DNA from: Sulfurimonas sp.
GTDB lineage: Bacteria; Campylobacterota; Campylobacteria; Campylobacterales; Sulfurimonadaceae
DNA: 40,298 nt
Direction: 5' to 3'
Assembly (NCBI GenBank): GCA_027063505.1
Contig: JAMORO010000016.1
Span: 1 to 40,298 of the forward strand
Within the stretch, counting starts at the first letter, position 1. Every line of letters begins with the position of its first letter. This document shows positions 24,076 to 32,973 of the stretch, one piece after another. The position numbers were made by a program, and so were the translations under genes. The notes beneath the pieces were generated by a model, which saw only the letters and a list, made by a program, of their open reading frames with translations, did no database searches and was not told the DNA's origin.

Positions 24076-24657
24076 CTATACATCTTTAGGATTAATAAAC
24101 TTTTTACTCTCTAAAATATCATCAAAGAGAGTTTTAGTATGCCAGTCTTCTTTTATAGGTTCACTAAAGAGTATATCTTTTAAGTCAATACTCCCCATCT
24201 GCTGTGAGTAGGCATCTTCTCTAAAACATTGTGCATAGCCTGTTTGAGTCTCATGCACTATGACACTATTAAGCTTCACTTCTCGCTCTCCATTAAGTGT
24301 TGTAACAAGTTGCAGTAGCTTATCTATCATCAAGTATATCACACGAGAGAACTGTTCAGCAGAGGGAGACACGGGTAGTGATATCCAACGATCTGAATGT
24401 TTTTTCATATCTTCTAAGTAAGTTGCATCATCACCACTCCAGAGAGTAATGGCATGATCAAAACTCTCAACAAGATCTTTCATATTTTGTTTCATTAAAC
24501 CAAAATCATAAACCATCTGACCATTATCTAAAAAGTTCGACTCAAAAAGTAGTTCCACTCTATAGGAGTGGCCATGTAGAGAACTTCTACACTTTATAGT
24601 TGAGCAGCCACGAACTATATGTGCATTTTCAAACTTAAACATTTTTCTGATTATCAT
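24076..24657 (-). CDS. queD: 6-carboxy-tetrahydropterin synthase (queuosine pathway)
   Basis: 193 aa. Zinc ligands F-E-N-A-H and H-G-H-S-Y, catalytic Cys in the preceding G-C-S-T-I-K-C region and H-E-T-Q-T-G-Y-A near the C-terminus identify the PTPS/QueD fold. Longer than E. coli QueD (about 120 aa) because of inserts and a C-terminal tail, as in Campylobacterota. Converts dihydroneopterin triphosphate to the substrate of QueE. It starts immediately after the queE stop (TAG-ATG). Confidence 0.9.
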   Translation of the reverse strand: MIIRKMFKFENAHIVRGCSTIKCRSSLHGHSYRVELLFESNFLDNGQMVYDFGLMKQNMKDLVESFDHAITLWSGDDATYLEDMKKHSDRWISLPVSPSAEQFSRVIYLMIDKLLQLVTTLNGEREVKLNSVIVHETQTGYAQCFREDAYSQQMGSIDLKDILFSEPIKEDWHTKTLFDDILESKKFINPKDV

Positions 24658-25416
24658 CTATACACCTTTATTTTCATCCCAAATACGAATATGTAATCTG
24701 TCACTAAAGTTATACCCTTTTACCTTGCAGTACTCTATAAGAGGTTCACTGTTCCTCTCTACTTCCTCTTTTGAACCACCTAGAGGCATACAGTAAACAG
24801 TTGTTTTAGGTGCATGTATAATAATCTCACTTATCTCTTCATCAAGTGCTAGATTAATTGACTCTGCATCTATAGAGAACTTAAAAAAGGTATCTTTTGC
24901 ATTTGAAGCAATGTTATAAATAACATCTCCTCTGACTCTCTTGCCAAATGGTTCATTTGAGTTGCTTAGCTTTACAGAAAGAGCAAAAGTGCACTCTCTG
25001 TAAATACTATACTGCTCAAAATTTACATTAAGTGAGCCATTTGTCTCGAAAGTTACTCTATGCCCTTTTTCATTGAGAGCTTCTAAAAACTCAATAAATA
25101 TAGCATCATTTGCATATATTAGAGGCTCTCCTCCTGTGAGGACAATATCAACAGCCCCTGGAAGTTCATAGAGATCTAAAACATTAAGGAGTTCCCCAGC
25201 AGATGTAACAGCTGCCCATGTATGAGAAAAGTGCTCTTTATTAACTGCATAGACAGTATCGCACCCCAAAACATCCACACCACTTGCAGATCTTTCACTA
25301 CAAGCAAAACCTTCACATTTCATATTGCAGCCACCAAAACGAAAAAAAAGTGAAGGTGTACCTACATACTTTCCTTCACCCTGTATGGAGTAAAAATGTT
25401 CAACTAGATAGACCAC
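24658..25416 (-). CDS. queE: 7-carboxy-7-deazaguanine synthase, radical SAM
   Basis: 252 aa. The opening F-Y-S-I-Q-G-E-G and P-S-L-F-F-R-F-G-G-C are the QueE N-terminus, followed by L-T-G-G-E-P-L and E-T-N-G-S. The cluster Cys are spaced C-x3-C-x4-C (G-G-C-N-M-K-C-E-G-F-A-C) rather than C-x3-C-x2-C. Forms the deazaguanine ring from the QueD product. 3 nt after moaA. Confidence 0.9.
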   Translation of the reverse strand: MVYLVEHFYSIQGEGKYVGTPSLFFRFGGCNMKCEGFACSERSASGVDVLGCDTVYAVNKEHFSHTWAAVTSAGELLNVLDLYELPGAVDIVLTGGEPLIYANDAIFIEFLEALNEKGHRVTFETNGSLNVNFEQYSIYRECTFALSVKLSNSNEPFGKRVRGDVIYNIASNAKDTFFKFSIDAESINLALDEEISEIIIHAPKTTVYCMPLGGSKEEVERNSEPLIEYCKVKGYNFSDRLHIRIWDENKGV

Positions 25417-25419
25417 TAA

Positions 25420-26385
25420 TCAACCACCTGTTTCATAAAATGCGCGAGAAGAGGACTCTCCATCTTCTCCACCCCAACGATTTTTTTCTGGTTTTGTACG
25501 TACTACCTCTTTTAACACTGCAGCAGCACCTTTAATGTCTCCACGCTTTACTGCCTCAGCTATGCTCATAGACTCATCAAAATAGAGACAAGGGATCAAA
25601 TTTCCCTCAGCAGTTAGTCGAATACGGTTGCACTGCTTACAAAAGTCATCTGCATATGGCTCAATGATTCCAAATCTATATCCATCTTTCATAGTATAAT
25701 AGTGAGAAGGAGATGAGCCATCAAATCCATCATCACTAAACTCATACTTTTCTCCCAAGATAGTAAGTAATTCAGTAGATTTCAGTCCACTAATTCCCTC
25801 TTTAGCATATTTATTTTCCATATACTCTATAAATCTTACACTCATATTGCGTGCTTTACAGTACTCTAAAATATCTATAATCTCATCTGCATTGAGGGTT
25901 TTCATAGGTACCATATTAACTTTTACTTTCAAGCCAACTTTTAGTGCCTCTTCTACTCCCTCTAAAACATTCTTTAAAACATCTTTTCCAGCTATCTCTT
26001 GTGCTATCTCTGGTTTAAGTGTATCTATACTTACATTGATACGTTTAAGTCCTGCATCTTTTAAACGCTGTGCTGTTCCTTTAAGTAAAAAAGCATTTGA
26101 TGTCATTGCTAAATCTATTGAGGGTTCATAATCATATATCATTTTAATAAAGACATCAAGATCTTCACGAAGCAGTGGTTCTCCACCTGTAATGCGGATT
26201 TTTCTTATCCCTTCATCAATGGCTACTTTCATAAACTCAAAAAGTTCATCAAAATTAAGAAGATTCTCTTTTGGAACCCAAGAAAAGGGTTTCTCTGGCA
26301 TACAGTACGTACATCTAAAATTGCAGCGTTCTGTAACGGAAACTCTTAAGTAATCAACAACTCGATCATAACTATCTACAAGCAT
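25420..26385 (-). CDS. moaA: GTP 3',8-cyclase, molybdopterin biosynthesis
   Basis: 321 aa. Radical SAM motif C-N-F-R-C-T-Y-C, then [10 protein letters not shown], a C-terminal second [4Fe-4S] set [10 protein letters not shown] ... C and the terminal G-G required for activity. First step of molybdenum cofactor synthesis, needed by the FdhA-like enzyme here. It has AGAGG at 7 nt. First gene of the moaA-queE-queD run. Confidence 0.95.
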   Translation of the reverse strand: MLVDSYDRVVDYLRVSVTERCNFRCTYCMPEKPFSWVPKENLLNFDELFEFMKVAIDEGIRKIRITGGEPLLREDLDVFIKMIYDYEPSIDLAMTSNAFLLKGTAQRLKDAGLKRINVSIDTLKPEIAQEIAGKDVLKNVLEGVEEALKVGLKVKVNMVPMKTLNADEIIDILEYCKARNMSVRFIEYMENKYAKEGISGLKSTELLTILGEKYEFSDDGFDGSSPSHYYTMKDGYRFGIIEPYADDFCKQCNRIRLTAEGNLIPCLYFDESMSIAEAVKRGDIKGAAAVLKEVVRTKPEKNRWGGEDGESSSRAFYETGG

Positions 26386-26411
26386 AATTCAACCTCTTTT
26401 TATATATAGCA

Positions 26412-26417
26412 ATTATA
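26412..26417 (-). promoter_or_regulatory. -10 box of moaA-queE-queD
   Basis: Minus-strand TATAAT (plus 26412-26417), 26 bp before the moaA ATG; a nearby TGC-TATATA is an alternative. No convincing -35. Confidence 0.4.
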
Positions 26418-26445
26418 TCCTTTGGAGTTGAAAATAGCTTGAGTT

Positions 26446-26916
26446 TTAAGTTTTGACCTCTATCTCAATAGTATTTGCTAAAATATCGTGTAGTGATTTT
26501 TTATCTTTTCTGTATAGCCCTGTAAAAAGTCCTAAAAGGATTGTTGCAGAAAACAGAAATGCTATAAAACGCCAGAGTGCACGAATAAAAGATATGTTTT
26601 CGTGAGTAGTCTCATCAACAACTTTCATTGTGTAAGCTTTTTTACCGGGTGTTTGTCCAAATTTTGATATCAAAGTAGCATATATAAGCCCATAAATAGT
26701 AACCCCGACAAGAGGTGCTAGCTGTGATGCTTGGAATTCATCTTTGCCATCCATTACTACATAAGTAATTAGATATAAAATAGGTGCATATATCATAAAC
26801 ATATCGGTAATAAATGCTTTAATTTTATCTACACTATTTGCATACTTTATGGCAAGAGTTTTGTCTCTGTTTTGATTGTTTTGTTTTGATTGTTTTTTTA
26901 ATTTTCTAAATCTCAT
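26446..26916 (-). CDS. RDD family membrane protein
   Basis: 156 aa. Basic N-terminus (about 1-28), three to four transmembrane helices and the RDD-family landmarks Q-T-P-G-K-K and D-K-K-S-L-H-D near the end. RDD proteins are small inner-membrane proteins, some linked to ion or compatible-solute transport; the role here is unknown. TGC-TATAAT ends 7 nt before the ATG and no Shine-Dalgarno exists, so the mRNA looks leaderless. Confidence 0.85.
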   Translation of the reverse strand: MRFRKLKKQSKQNNQNRDKTLAIKYANSVDKIKAFITDMFMIYAPILYLITYVVMDGKDEFQASQLAPLVGVTIYGLIYATLISKFGQTPGKKAYTMKVVDETTHENISFIRALWRFIAFLFSATILLGLFTGLYRKDKKSLHDILANTIEIEVKT

Positions 26917-26923
26917 AAGAGAG

Positions 26924-26932
26924 ATTATAGCA
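26924..26932 (-). promoter_or_regulatory. Extended -10 promoter for a leaderless RDD mRNA
   Basis: Minus-strand TGC-TATAAT (plus 26924-26932), a full extended -10. With 7 nt to the ATG at 26916, RNA should begin at the initiation codon. Confidence 0.55.
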
Positions 26933-26942
26933 GATAGTAGTT

Positions 26943-26972
26943 TAAGATAACTGGGTTTAACCAGTTATCTTA
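26943..26972 (-). terminator. Hairpin terminator of the petABC operon
   Basis: Perfect 12-bp stem TAAGATAACTGG (26943-26954) with CCAGTTATCTTA (26961-26972) and a 6-nt loop, 9 bp past the petC stop. The U-tract on the minus strand is poor, so it may act with Rho or mainly protect the 3' end. Confidence 0.7.
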
Positions 26973-26980
26973 GAAAGTAT

Positions 26981-27928
26981 TTAGTGAAGGTCACGCCATA
27001 CTTGTTTTTTCCAAAGGATAGCAAAAATCACAAAGATTAGCATGTAAAGCATAACATTTACACCTATACTTTCACGTTCGTGACGTTTTGTATCTCCAGA
27101 GTCTTCAAGGTACTCAATAACTTTCTCAGCAGACTCAGCAGTTACACCAACACGTGGCATTGCAGTTCCTGCAAGATAGTTTTGAGGGTTCTCAACAAAA
27201 GTAGATATAAAGTGTTCACCACGTGAACGGATATACATACTTAAATCTGGTGGTAATTTACCCATATAAGCTTTTAAAGAGTCTTGATAGTCAAGTACTT
27301 GAGTATCAAATGCTAACTCATCTTGTTTCTTTTTAAACATAGGTTTTGAACCAATTTGTGTCCATTTTTCATAATGAACAGCGTGACATCTACCACAAGC
27401 AGTCTCAAACGCCATTGCTGGTGTTAAATCTTCTGCCTTAGGTGCGATTGACACTAAGTAAGCAACCATATCAGCAACTTCTTGATCCATATCTCCACCT
27501 GCTCCATAAAATGGAACCATTGGGTGCATTTGACCTTTGTTTATATCAAATTTATGCTCAACCATAAGTGCATGAGCAGGATTTTTGATTAAATCTGTTA
27601 AGAATTTTGCATCATATACTAAACCAGCATTACTTAAGTCTGGTGGGTTAACACCATAAGAAGCAGCAGCTGTTACAGCATCCATAGGAGCTGGCATTCC
27701 AGCAGCTTCTATTCCGTGACAACCAGTACATGCAGCAGCACCAAGAACTAACTCTTGACCACGAGCTACATCACCAGTTTTTGTTGGTGCTGGTAAATCT
27801 GCATAAGCGAAGTGTTCACTCTCAACATGCTTGTGCATTTGTGAGTGAGCAAATGGCTCAACTAAGTAATAAGTTACAAGAGTAAAAATTATTACAACAA
27901 CTAATATTAATGGTTCTTTATTTTTCAT
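26981..27928 (-). CDS. petC: Di-haem cytochrome c subunit of the bc1 complex
   Basis: 315 aa. An N-terminal membrane anchor (about 7-23) is followed by two C-x-x-C-H haem sites (A-C-T-G-C-H-G and A-C-G-R-C-H-A) and a C-terminal membrane helix (about 287-305). Epsilon-type bc1 complexes use such a di-haem cytochrome c in place of the one-haem c1. Accepts electrons from the Rieske protein and passes them to periplasmic carriers. Last gene of petABC. Confidence 0.93.
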   Translation of the reverse strand: MKNKEPLILVVVIIFTLVTYYLVEPFAHSQMHKHVESEHFAYADLPAPTKTGDVARGQELVLGAAACTGCHGIEAAGMPAPMDAVTAAASYGVNPPDLSNAGLVYDAKFLTDLIKNPAHALMVEHKFDINKGQMHPMVPFYGAGGDMDQEVADMVAYLVSIAPKAEDLTPAMAFETACGRCHAVHYEKWTQIGSKPMFKKKQDELAFDTQVLDYQDSLKAYMGKLPPDLSMYIRSRGEHFISTFVENPQNYLAGTAMPRVGVTAESAEKVIEYLEDSGDTKRHERESIGVNVMLYMLIFVIFAILWKKQVWRDLH

Positions 27929-27937
27929 TTTTTACCC

Positions 27938-29152
27938 CTAAGCCTTTTTTTCCATCATTGTGATTATTGGAAGTAGTATCCATAACCCAATGAATGTTAA
28001 TGCTGCAACTAAACCGATAGTACTAAAGATACCTTCTGGTGGTAGTTTACCCATAGCTGTCAGTACGATCATATCAACTAACATTGCCCAGAACCAGTAT
28101 TTAAACAGACCACGACGTGATGCTGGAACAGTGTTTGGACTTCTATCTAAGAATGGAAGCATAATGAAAATAACTTGTGCAAATGCAAATGCCATTAGAC
28201 CAATATCAGTTGAGAACGGACGTAAGATCTCGTAAGACCATAAGAAATACCACTCAGGATAGATGTGTGCTGGAGTCTTAAGACCATCAGCAGGATCAAA
28301 GTTAACTGCATCCATAGCAAAACCGTAGTGATAAAATACTAAGTAGAAGAAAAATACTAAGTAGAATGCAACTACCATCATATCTTTAGCCATAAAGTCA
28401 TTTGCAAATCTAATTACTTTAGATCCTGCTTTATCACCTTTAAGGTATTTGTCTGCTTCTACATCAAAATCAATATCTTCACCATCTTGATTATTAACAT
28501 GTGGAATACGAAGTGCACCAAAGTGAAGTCCGATTAGACCCATGATAGCAACTGGTATAAGAAGTACATGTAACATAAAGAAACGAGTTAAGAATGCTTG
28601 AGCAGGAACATAATCCCCACGAATCCACTCAACAAGACCATCTGCATGCAGTGAACCACCAGCAAAAAGGTTAGTAATAACCATACCAGCCCAGTAAGAC
28701 ATTTGACCCCATGGTAACATGTATCCTGAAAATGCTTCTGCTGAAAATGCAACAAAAAGAAGCATACCAGAGATCCAGATCATTTCACGACCTTTTTTAT
28801 AAGAACCGTAATAGATACCTGTAAACATATGAATGTATATGATTAAGAAAACAACAGATGCCGCAACACCATGAACATGTCTCCATAACCAACCAAAATC
28901 AACCTCACGCATAATAGTATAGTTTACACTATCAAATGCAGTGTTAACATTTGGTTGGTAATACATTAGTAAGAAAATTCCTGAAACTAATAACAGTGCA
29001 AAAGTGATAACTAAAACCATCCCCATTGCCCATAAAAAGTTAATATTTTTCGGAATCCAATACTCCGACATCATTACCTTTTCGACTTTTTCGATTGCTA
29101 AACGTTGGTTTAACCAATCTTTAATACTTGTAGCTTTTGTAAAATGTGCCAT
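27938..29152 (-). CDS. petB: Cytochrome b of the bc1 complex
   Basis: 404 aa, eight or nine membrane helices. The four haem-b His residues lie in two helices (H-V-H-G-V-A ... I-Y-I-H-M-F and H-V-L-L-I-P ... L-H-F-G-A), and the quinol-oxidation motif P-E-W-Y is in the C-terminal part. Oxidises menaquinol and drives proton translocation. Gaps of 14 nt to petA and 9 nt to petC. Confidence 0.95.
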   Translation of the reverse strand: MAHFTKATSIKDWLNQRLAIEKVEKVMMSEYWIPKNINFLWAMGMVLVITFALLLVSGIFLLMYYQPNVNTAFDSVNYTIMREVDFGWLWRHVHGVAASVVFLIIYIHMFTGIYYGSYKKGREMIWISGMLLFVAFSAEAFSGYMLPWGQMSYWAGMVITNLFAGGSLHADGLVEWIRGDYVPAQAFLTRFFMLHVLLIPVAIMGLIGLHFGALRIPHVNNQDGEDIDFDVEADKYLKGDKAGSKVIRFANDFMAKDMMVVAFYLVFFFYLVFYHYGFAMDAVNFDPADGLKTPAHIYPEWYFLWSYEILRPFSTDIGLMAFAFAQVIFIMLPFLDRSPNTVPASRRGLFKYWFWAMLVDMIVLTAMGKLPPEGIFSTIGLVAALTFIGLWILLPIITMMEKKA

Positions 29153-29166
29153 TATTTCCCTTTAAA

Positions 29167-29691
29167 TTAAAGCGTAACGCCAGTTTCTTTCATCTTTTTA
29201 TACTCAGGACCTTCTTCACCCAGAACCAATGCATTCCCATCTATTTTAAAAGGAGGAATATCAAGTCCACGTGGTGGTGGTGCTTTTGTTACATCACCAG
29301 TAAAGTCATACATACCACCATGACAAGCACAAAGAAATGTTTTCTCAGCATTATCATAACTTGGAATACAACCAAGGTGAGTACATAAACCAAGGTTTAC
29401 CATATAGTGATCACTACCAACTACAATAGTACGACCTTTCTGTTTTTCATCAAGTTTAGCAATCATATCTGCTGTATACTTAAGAACAAAAATAGGCTTC
29501 CCTCTCCATTTTTCTGTAACAAGTTCATTCTCATTATATGCTGACATATCAAGAGTAGTAAAACCTGCGGCCTTAACACTTGGAAGTGGATCCCAAGACT
29601 TCTTCATAGCAAAGAGTGAAGCTACAGCACCAACTGCTGCTACACCACCAAATGCTTTTCCCATAAAACCTCTACGACTAGAATCTTTCAT
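29167..29691 (-). CDS. petA: Rieske [2Fe-2S] protein of the bc1 complex
   Basis: 174 aa. Tat signal S-R-R-G-F-M-G-K with a following hydrophobic anchor. Cluster-binding boxes C-T-H-L-G-C and C-A-C-H-G-G-M-Y, each giving a Cys and a His, and a Pro loop P-P-P-R-G. First gene of petABC. A TATAAT box lies about 32 bp upstream. Confidence 0.95.
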   Translation of the reverse strand: MKDSSRRGFMGKAFGGVAAVGAVASLFAMKKSWDPLPSVKAAGFTTLDMSAYNENELVTEKWRGKPIFVLKYTADMIAKLDEKQKGRTIVVGSDHYMVNLGLCTHLGCIPSYDNAEKTFLCACHGGMYDFTGDVTKAPPPRGLDIPPFKIDGNALVLGEEGPEYKKMKETGVTL

Positions 29692-29722
29692 ATTTACTCA
29701 CTTATTGTGAAATTTGCATGTA

Positions 29723-29728
29723 ATTATA
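29723..29728 (-). promoter_or_regulatory. -10 box of the petABC operon
   Basis: Minus-strand TATAAT (plus 29723-29728) in the 57-bp gap before petA; predicted leader about 25 nt. No good -35 match is visible. Confidence 0.4.
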
Positions 29729-29748
29729 TACTAAACTATATATGTTAA

Positions 29749-30576
29749 TTATAAAGTTAAGCTCTCTTTTATTAATTCAATAATTTTATTATCATTTTGT
29801 GTCAATTTTACATAGTTTCGTTGAGAAATAGTATTTATTATCACATTTAAGTGATTTTTATCATACTCATTGACTATTGGGACATTCCATTCTTCAAATC
29901 TACTGTTATAATCCGTTATATAATCTTCTCTCTGTACATATATGGGTCTTCCACCTGAAGCCAGTGAATCTATGACTGATTGAGGAGAGCAAGTGATTAA
30001 AATTTCTGTTTTCATAATCATCTCATCATACTCTTCAAACTCAAAATGATTTGGAAATTTTTTCTCTAACATCGCTTCATAATCTAAAAAATAGTAAAAG
30101 CCAAGTTGTAAATAGATATCTAATCCCGCAACAAAATCAATATTTTTCTCTAAATCTTTTTCATAATCATCATCACCAAAAAAGTAGGATATTTTGATAC
30201 TTTTTTCTTCATTTGCATTTAAAAACTTCTCTTCAATAGCAATAGAGTTATTTTTTATAGGTATAAAAGCAGAAAAATACTCTTTCATATCTTCAATCAT
30301 AATAGGATTCGCTTCATCAGAATCAAAAATAAGTCTATCTCCATTATTTGCAATTTGAGGAATATTTCTAACAACATCAAGTCCAACACATTTCTCTATA
30401 CCGAACTCACGAGCAATCTGTGCAATACGATAATCTGATGTAAGAAGTGTTATATCTTCATCTAGTCCATTAAGTATTGCTACTGCTCTACGAAATCTAT
30501 CAAGTCCTATTCTATGCCCAGTATGTGCATAATAGTATGTTTTAGTATAGGGAGTATTTACAAATTTATTTGTCAT
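29749..30576 (-). CDS. Predicted GT-B-fold glycosyltransferase-like protein
   Basis: 275 aa from the ATG at 30574-30576, which has AGAGAG about 9 nt upstream; an ATG three codons earlier has no spaced Shine-Dalgarno. N-terminal [17 protein letters not shown] resembles the glycine/His entry loop of GT-B enzymes such as MurG, and the C-terminal [16 protein letters not shown] resembles their donor-binding segment. No signal or membrane helix. Substrate unknown; the match is by pattern only. Overlaps the mnmG end by 11 nt. Confidence 0.6.
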   Translation of the reverse strand: MTNKFVNTPYTKTYYYAHTGHRIGLDRFRRAVAILNGLDEDITLLTSDYRIAQIAREFGIEKCVGLDVVRNIPQIANNGDRLIFDSDEANPIMIEDMKEYFSAFIPIKNNSIAIEEKFLNANEEKSIKISYFFGDDDYEKDLEKNIDFVAGLDIYLQLGFYYFLDYEAMLEKKFPNHFEFEEYDEMIMKTEILITCSPQSVIDSLASGGRPIYVQREDYITDYNSRFEEWNVPIVNEYDKNHLNVIINTISQRNYVKLTQNDNKIIELIKESLTL

Positions 30577-32455
30577 TTTTTGCATCTCTCTTTGCCATTT
30601 TTATATATATATGAAGTATCTCTATAGCTGCTGGAGTTATTCCTGAGATGTTCATAGCTGCTTGAAGTGTTGGAGGTGCAAAACTTTTTAACTTCTCTTG
30701 AACTTCTTTACTCAAACCACTCACAACAGTAAAATCAAATCCCTCTGGAATAGCTATCTTCAAGTATTTTTTCATACGTTCTATCTCTTGACTCTGCTTA
30801 TCTATATAACGAGCATATTTACCCTCTACTAGGATCTCTTCTTTGATGTACTCATCAAACTTTGCTAACTCTGGAACTATTTTAAGCATCTTTTCTACAT
30901 CAAAAGTTTTACGAGCTACAAGTTGCTGTGCCGTTGAGACATCCTTAAGTGGTTGTTCATCCATCTCGGCTAAAAGTGCATTAAACTCTTTGTTTGGAGT
31001 AAACTTAGTATCTTCTAACAACTGTGCTCCATAACGAATCTCTTCATCTTTTTTCTTTACTCTCTCATACTCTGTATCACTTATAAGACCAAGTTCATGA
31101 CCATATTTTCCAAGTCTAGTATCTGCCGACTCTTCACGAAGGAGAAGTCTATACTCTGCACGGGAAGTAAACATTCTATAGGGCTCGTTAGTTCCTTTTG
31201 TAACTAAGTCATCTATAAGAACACCGATGTAAGCCTCATCACGTCTAAGTATCAGCGGTTCTTTATCTTGAAGGCTTAGACTTGCATTTATCCCAGCCAT
31301 AAGACCTTGAGCTGCGGCCTCTTCATATCCAGTTGTTCCATTTATCTGACCTGCACAGTAGAGACCCTTTATCTTTTTAGTCTCGAGAGAGTGTCTAAGC
31401 TCTCGTGGATCAACAAAGTCATACTCAATAGCATAACCATAACGAACTATTTTCGCCTTTTCCATACCCATAACTGAGTGAATCATATCACGTTGGACTT
31501 CTGGTGGAAGAGATGTTGAAAGGCCATTTATATAACACTCCGTATTATCCATCGTTTGTGGTTCTATAAAGAGATGATGCCTGTCTTTCTCAGCAAATTT
31601 ACTTACCTTATCTTCGATACTAGGACAATAACGAGGAGATTTCCCTTCGATTTGTCCTGTAAAGAGTGGTGCACGGTAGAAGTTAGAGGAGATAATCTCA
31701 TGTGTCAGTTCATTTGTATAAGCGATGAAACAAGGGAGTTGCTTTTTAGTTGCACGAAACTCTTCACGATTTGTTCTAAACGAAAAAGGGCTAGGTAGTT
31801 CATCTCCACCCTGCTCTTCCATTACAGAAAAGTCAATAGTTGAACTATCTATTCTCGCACATGTTCCTGTTTTAAGCCGTGCCATCTCTAAACCAGCGTC
31901 CTCTTTGAGTGAAGCAGAAAGCCCAACACTTCGCTCTTCACCATATCGACCACCTAGCTTTTGAACCTCACCAATATGTAAGATACCATTTAAAAATGTC
32001 CCTGAAGTGATAATAACTTTAGACGCTTTATACTCATTTAAGAGATCAGTTTTGACACCTTTCACCTCTTCATTTTCTATCACAAGCGACTCAACAGTCT
32101 CCTGTGCTAGTGAAAGATTTGGAGTGTTTAAGATAACATTACGAGCTATAACTCTATACTTATCCATATCTATCTGTGCACGGCTTCCTCGAACAGCAGG
32201 CCCTTTAGTCTGATTAAGTATACGAAACTGAATTCCAGCCTCATCGGTAATAAGTCCCATCTCTCCACCAAGAGCATCAAGCTCTCGAACTAAGTGTCCT
32301 TTAGCAAGACCACCTACAGCAGGATTACAGCTTGTTGCTCCAACATTTTCTGCGAGCATAGAGATTAAAAGAGTGTTATTCCCCATTCTTGCACTTGCAA
32401 GTGAAGCTTCAACACCTGCATGACCACCACCTACTACTATTACATCGTAATTCAT
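30566..32455 (-). CDS. mnmG: tRNA uridine 5-carboxymethylaminomethyl modification enzyme MnmG (GidA)
   Basis: 629 aa from the ATG at 32453-32455, chosen because the protein then begins [17 protein letters not shown] and AGGAG lies 7-8 nt upstream; the ATG eight codons earlier lacks this. The FAD motif [14 protein letters not shown] and the conserved Cys near D-G-x-G-x-x-C-A-R (here T-G-T-C-A-R) and [18 protein letters not shown] are present. With MnmE it installs cmnm5 at U34 of tRNAs. Confidence 0.96.
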   Translation of the reverse strand: MNYDVIVVGGGHAGVEASLASARMGNNTLLISMLAENVGATSCNPAVGGLAKGHLVRELDALGGEMGLITDEAGIQFRILNQTKGPAVRGSRAQIDMDKYRVIARNVILNTPNLSLAQETVESLVIENEEVKGVKTDLLNEYKASKVIITSGTFLNGILHIGEVQKLGGRYGEERSVGLSASLKEDAGLEMARLKTGTCARIDSSTIDFSVMEEQGGDELPSPFSFRTNREEFRATKKQLPCFIAYTNELTHEIISSNFYRAPLFTGQIEGKSPRYCPSIEDKVSKFAEKDRHHLFIEPQTMDNTECYINGLSTSLPPEVQRDMIHSVMGMEKAKIVRYGYAIEYDFVDPRELRHSLETKKIKGLYCAGQINGTTGYEEAAAQGLMAGINASLSLQDKEPLILRRDEAYIGVLIDDLVTKGTNEPYRMFTSRAEYRLLLREESADTRLGKYGHELGLISDTEYERVKKKDEEIRYGAQLLEDTKFTPNKEFNALLAEMDEQPLKDVSTAQQLVARKTFDVEKMLKIVPELAKFDEYIKEEILVEGKYARYIDKQSQEIERMKKYLKIAIPEGFDFTVVSGLSKEVQEKLKSFAPPTLQAAMNISGITPAAIEILHIYIKMAKRDAKNDK

Positions 32456-32712
32456 TTTTGCTCTCCTGCTTCTTAGCACTTGCCAACTTTTAACTAAATG
32501 TTTTCATAAAGCGAATTTTAAAAATCAAAAAAAATTCAAGGATGAATTCTGATTTTTAACCCTCAGTAAAGCCACATAGAAGTGGTTTGGAGAATATGCT
32601 TGTGGAAATATTTAGCTAAAAGTTACATAGTAACCCTTTTTCTTTAAATGGAATTTTATCATTTTTGTGTATCATTTGCATAATATAAACTAAATTAGTT
32701 AAGGTTTTTAAG
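32456..32712. other. Divergent region mnmG / small acidic protein, rich in inverted repeats
   Basis: No gene. TTAAAAATCA (32518-32527) pairs with TGATTTTTAA (32550-32559), enclosing AATTCA (32533-32538) and TGAATT (32543-32548), with a run of eight or more Ts on the minus strand: terminator-like for minus-strand RNA upstream of mnmG. AAGCCAC (32569-32575) pairs with GTGGTTT (32582-32588). GTTAC (32622-32626) pairs with GTAAC (32630-32634), followed by T5 on the plus strand. A weak plus promoter (TTATCA, CATAAT at 32679-32684) precedes the small gene. mnmG shows no clear promoter downstream of the terminator-like element. Confidence 0.45.
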
Positions 32713-32919
32713 ATGAGTAATGATTTATTTAAAGATTATGTACCTGAAGTTGTTGAATATGATGAGAACATTGATGGTAGTGATGAACATAAAATTAGAA
32801 ATGAACACTTAGAAGTAAAAGATAACCTACTAGAGAAAATACGAAAAGCAAAAGCTGCCGCAAAAGGCAATAAAACAACTTTTAGACAAAATATAAGAAC
32901 AGAAAACGACAAGAGCTAA
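32713..32919 (+). CDS. Small acidic hypothetical protein
   Basis: 68 aa. Acidic first half (Y-D-E-N-I-D-G-S-D-E-H) and basic, Ala/Lys-rich helical second half (K-I-R-K-A-K-A-A-A-K). AAGG at 8 nt supports the ATG. No motif recognised; a two-faced charge layout suggests a small nucleic-acid- or protein-binding helix. Co-oriented with the Sel1 gene 43 bp downstream and probably in the same transcript. Confidence 0.65.
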   Translation: MSNDLFKDYVPEVVEYDENIDGSDEHKIRNEHLEVKDNLLEKIRKAKAAAKGNKTTFRQNIRTENDKS

Positions 32920-32943
32920 AGCTCAGCCAAAGGGAGATACTAA

Positions 32944-32973
32944 ATGACGACTCGGAATAAAAATGATAAATAA
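32944..32973 (+). CDS. Nine-codon leader ORF overlapping the Sel1 start
   Basis: ATG at 32944 with GGGAG (32932-32936) at 7 nt encodes M-T-T-R-N-K-N-D-K and stops at 32971-32973, past the Sel1 ATG (32963). Its ribosome site is better than that of the Sel1 gene, so it may modulate Sel1 translation by coupling. It could also be fortuitous. Confidence 0.3.
   Translation: MTTRNKNDK

Noticed and set aside
32456..32712. FMN, TPP, SAM or SRP-type RNA in the mnmG divergent gap
   Set aside because: None of the conserved core sequences of these RNAs could be found on either strand.
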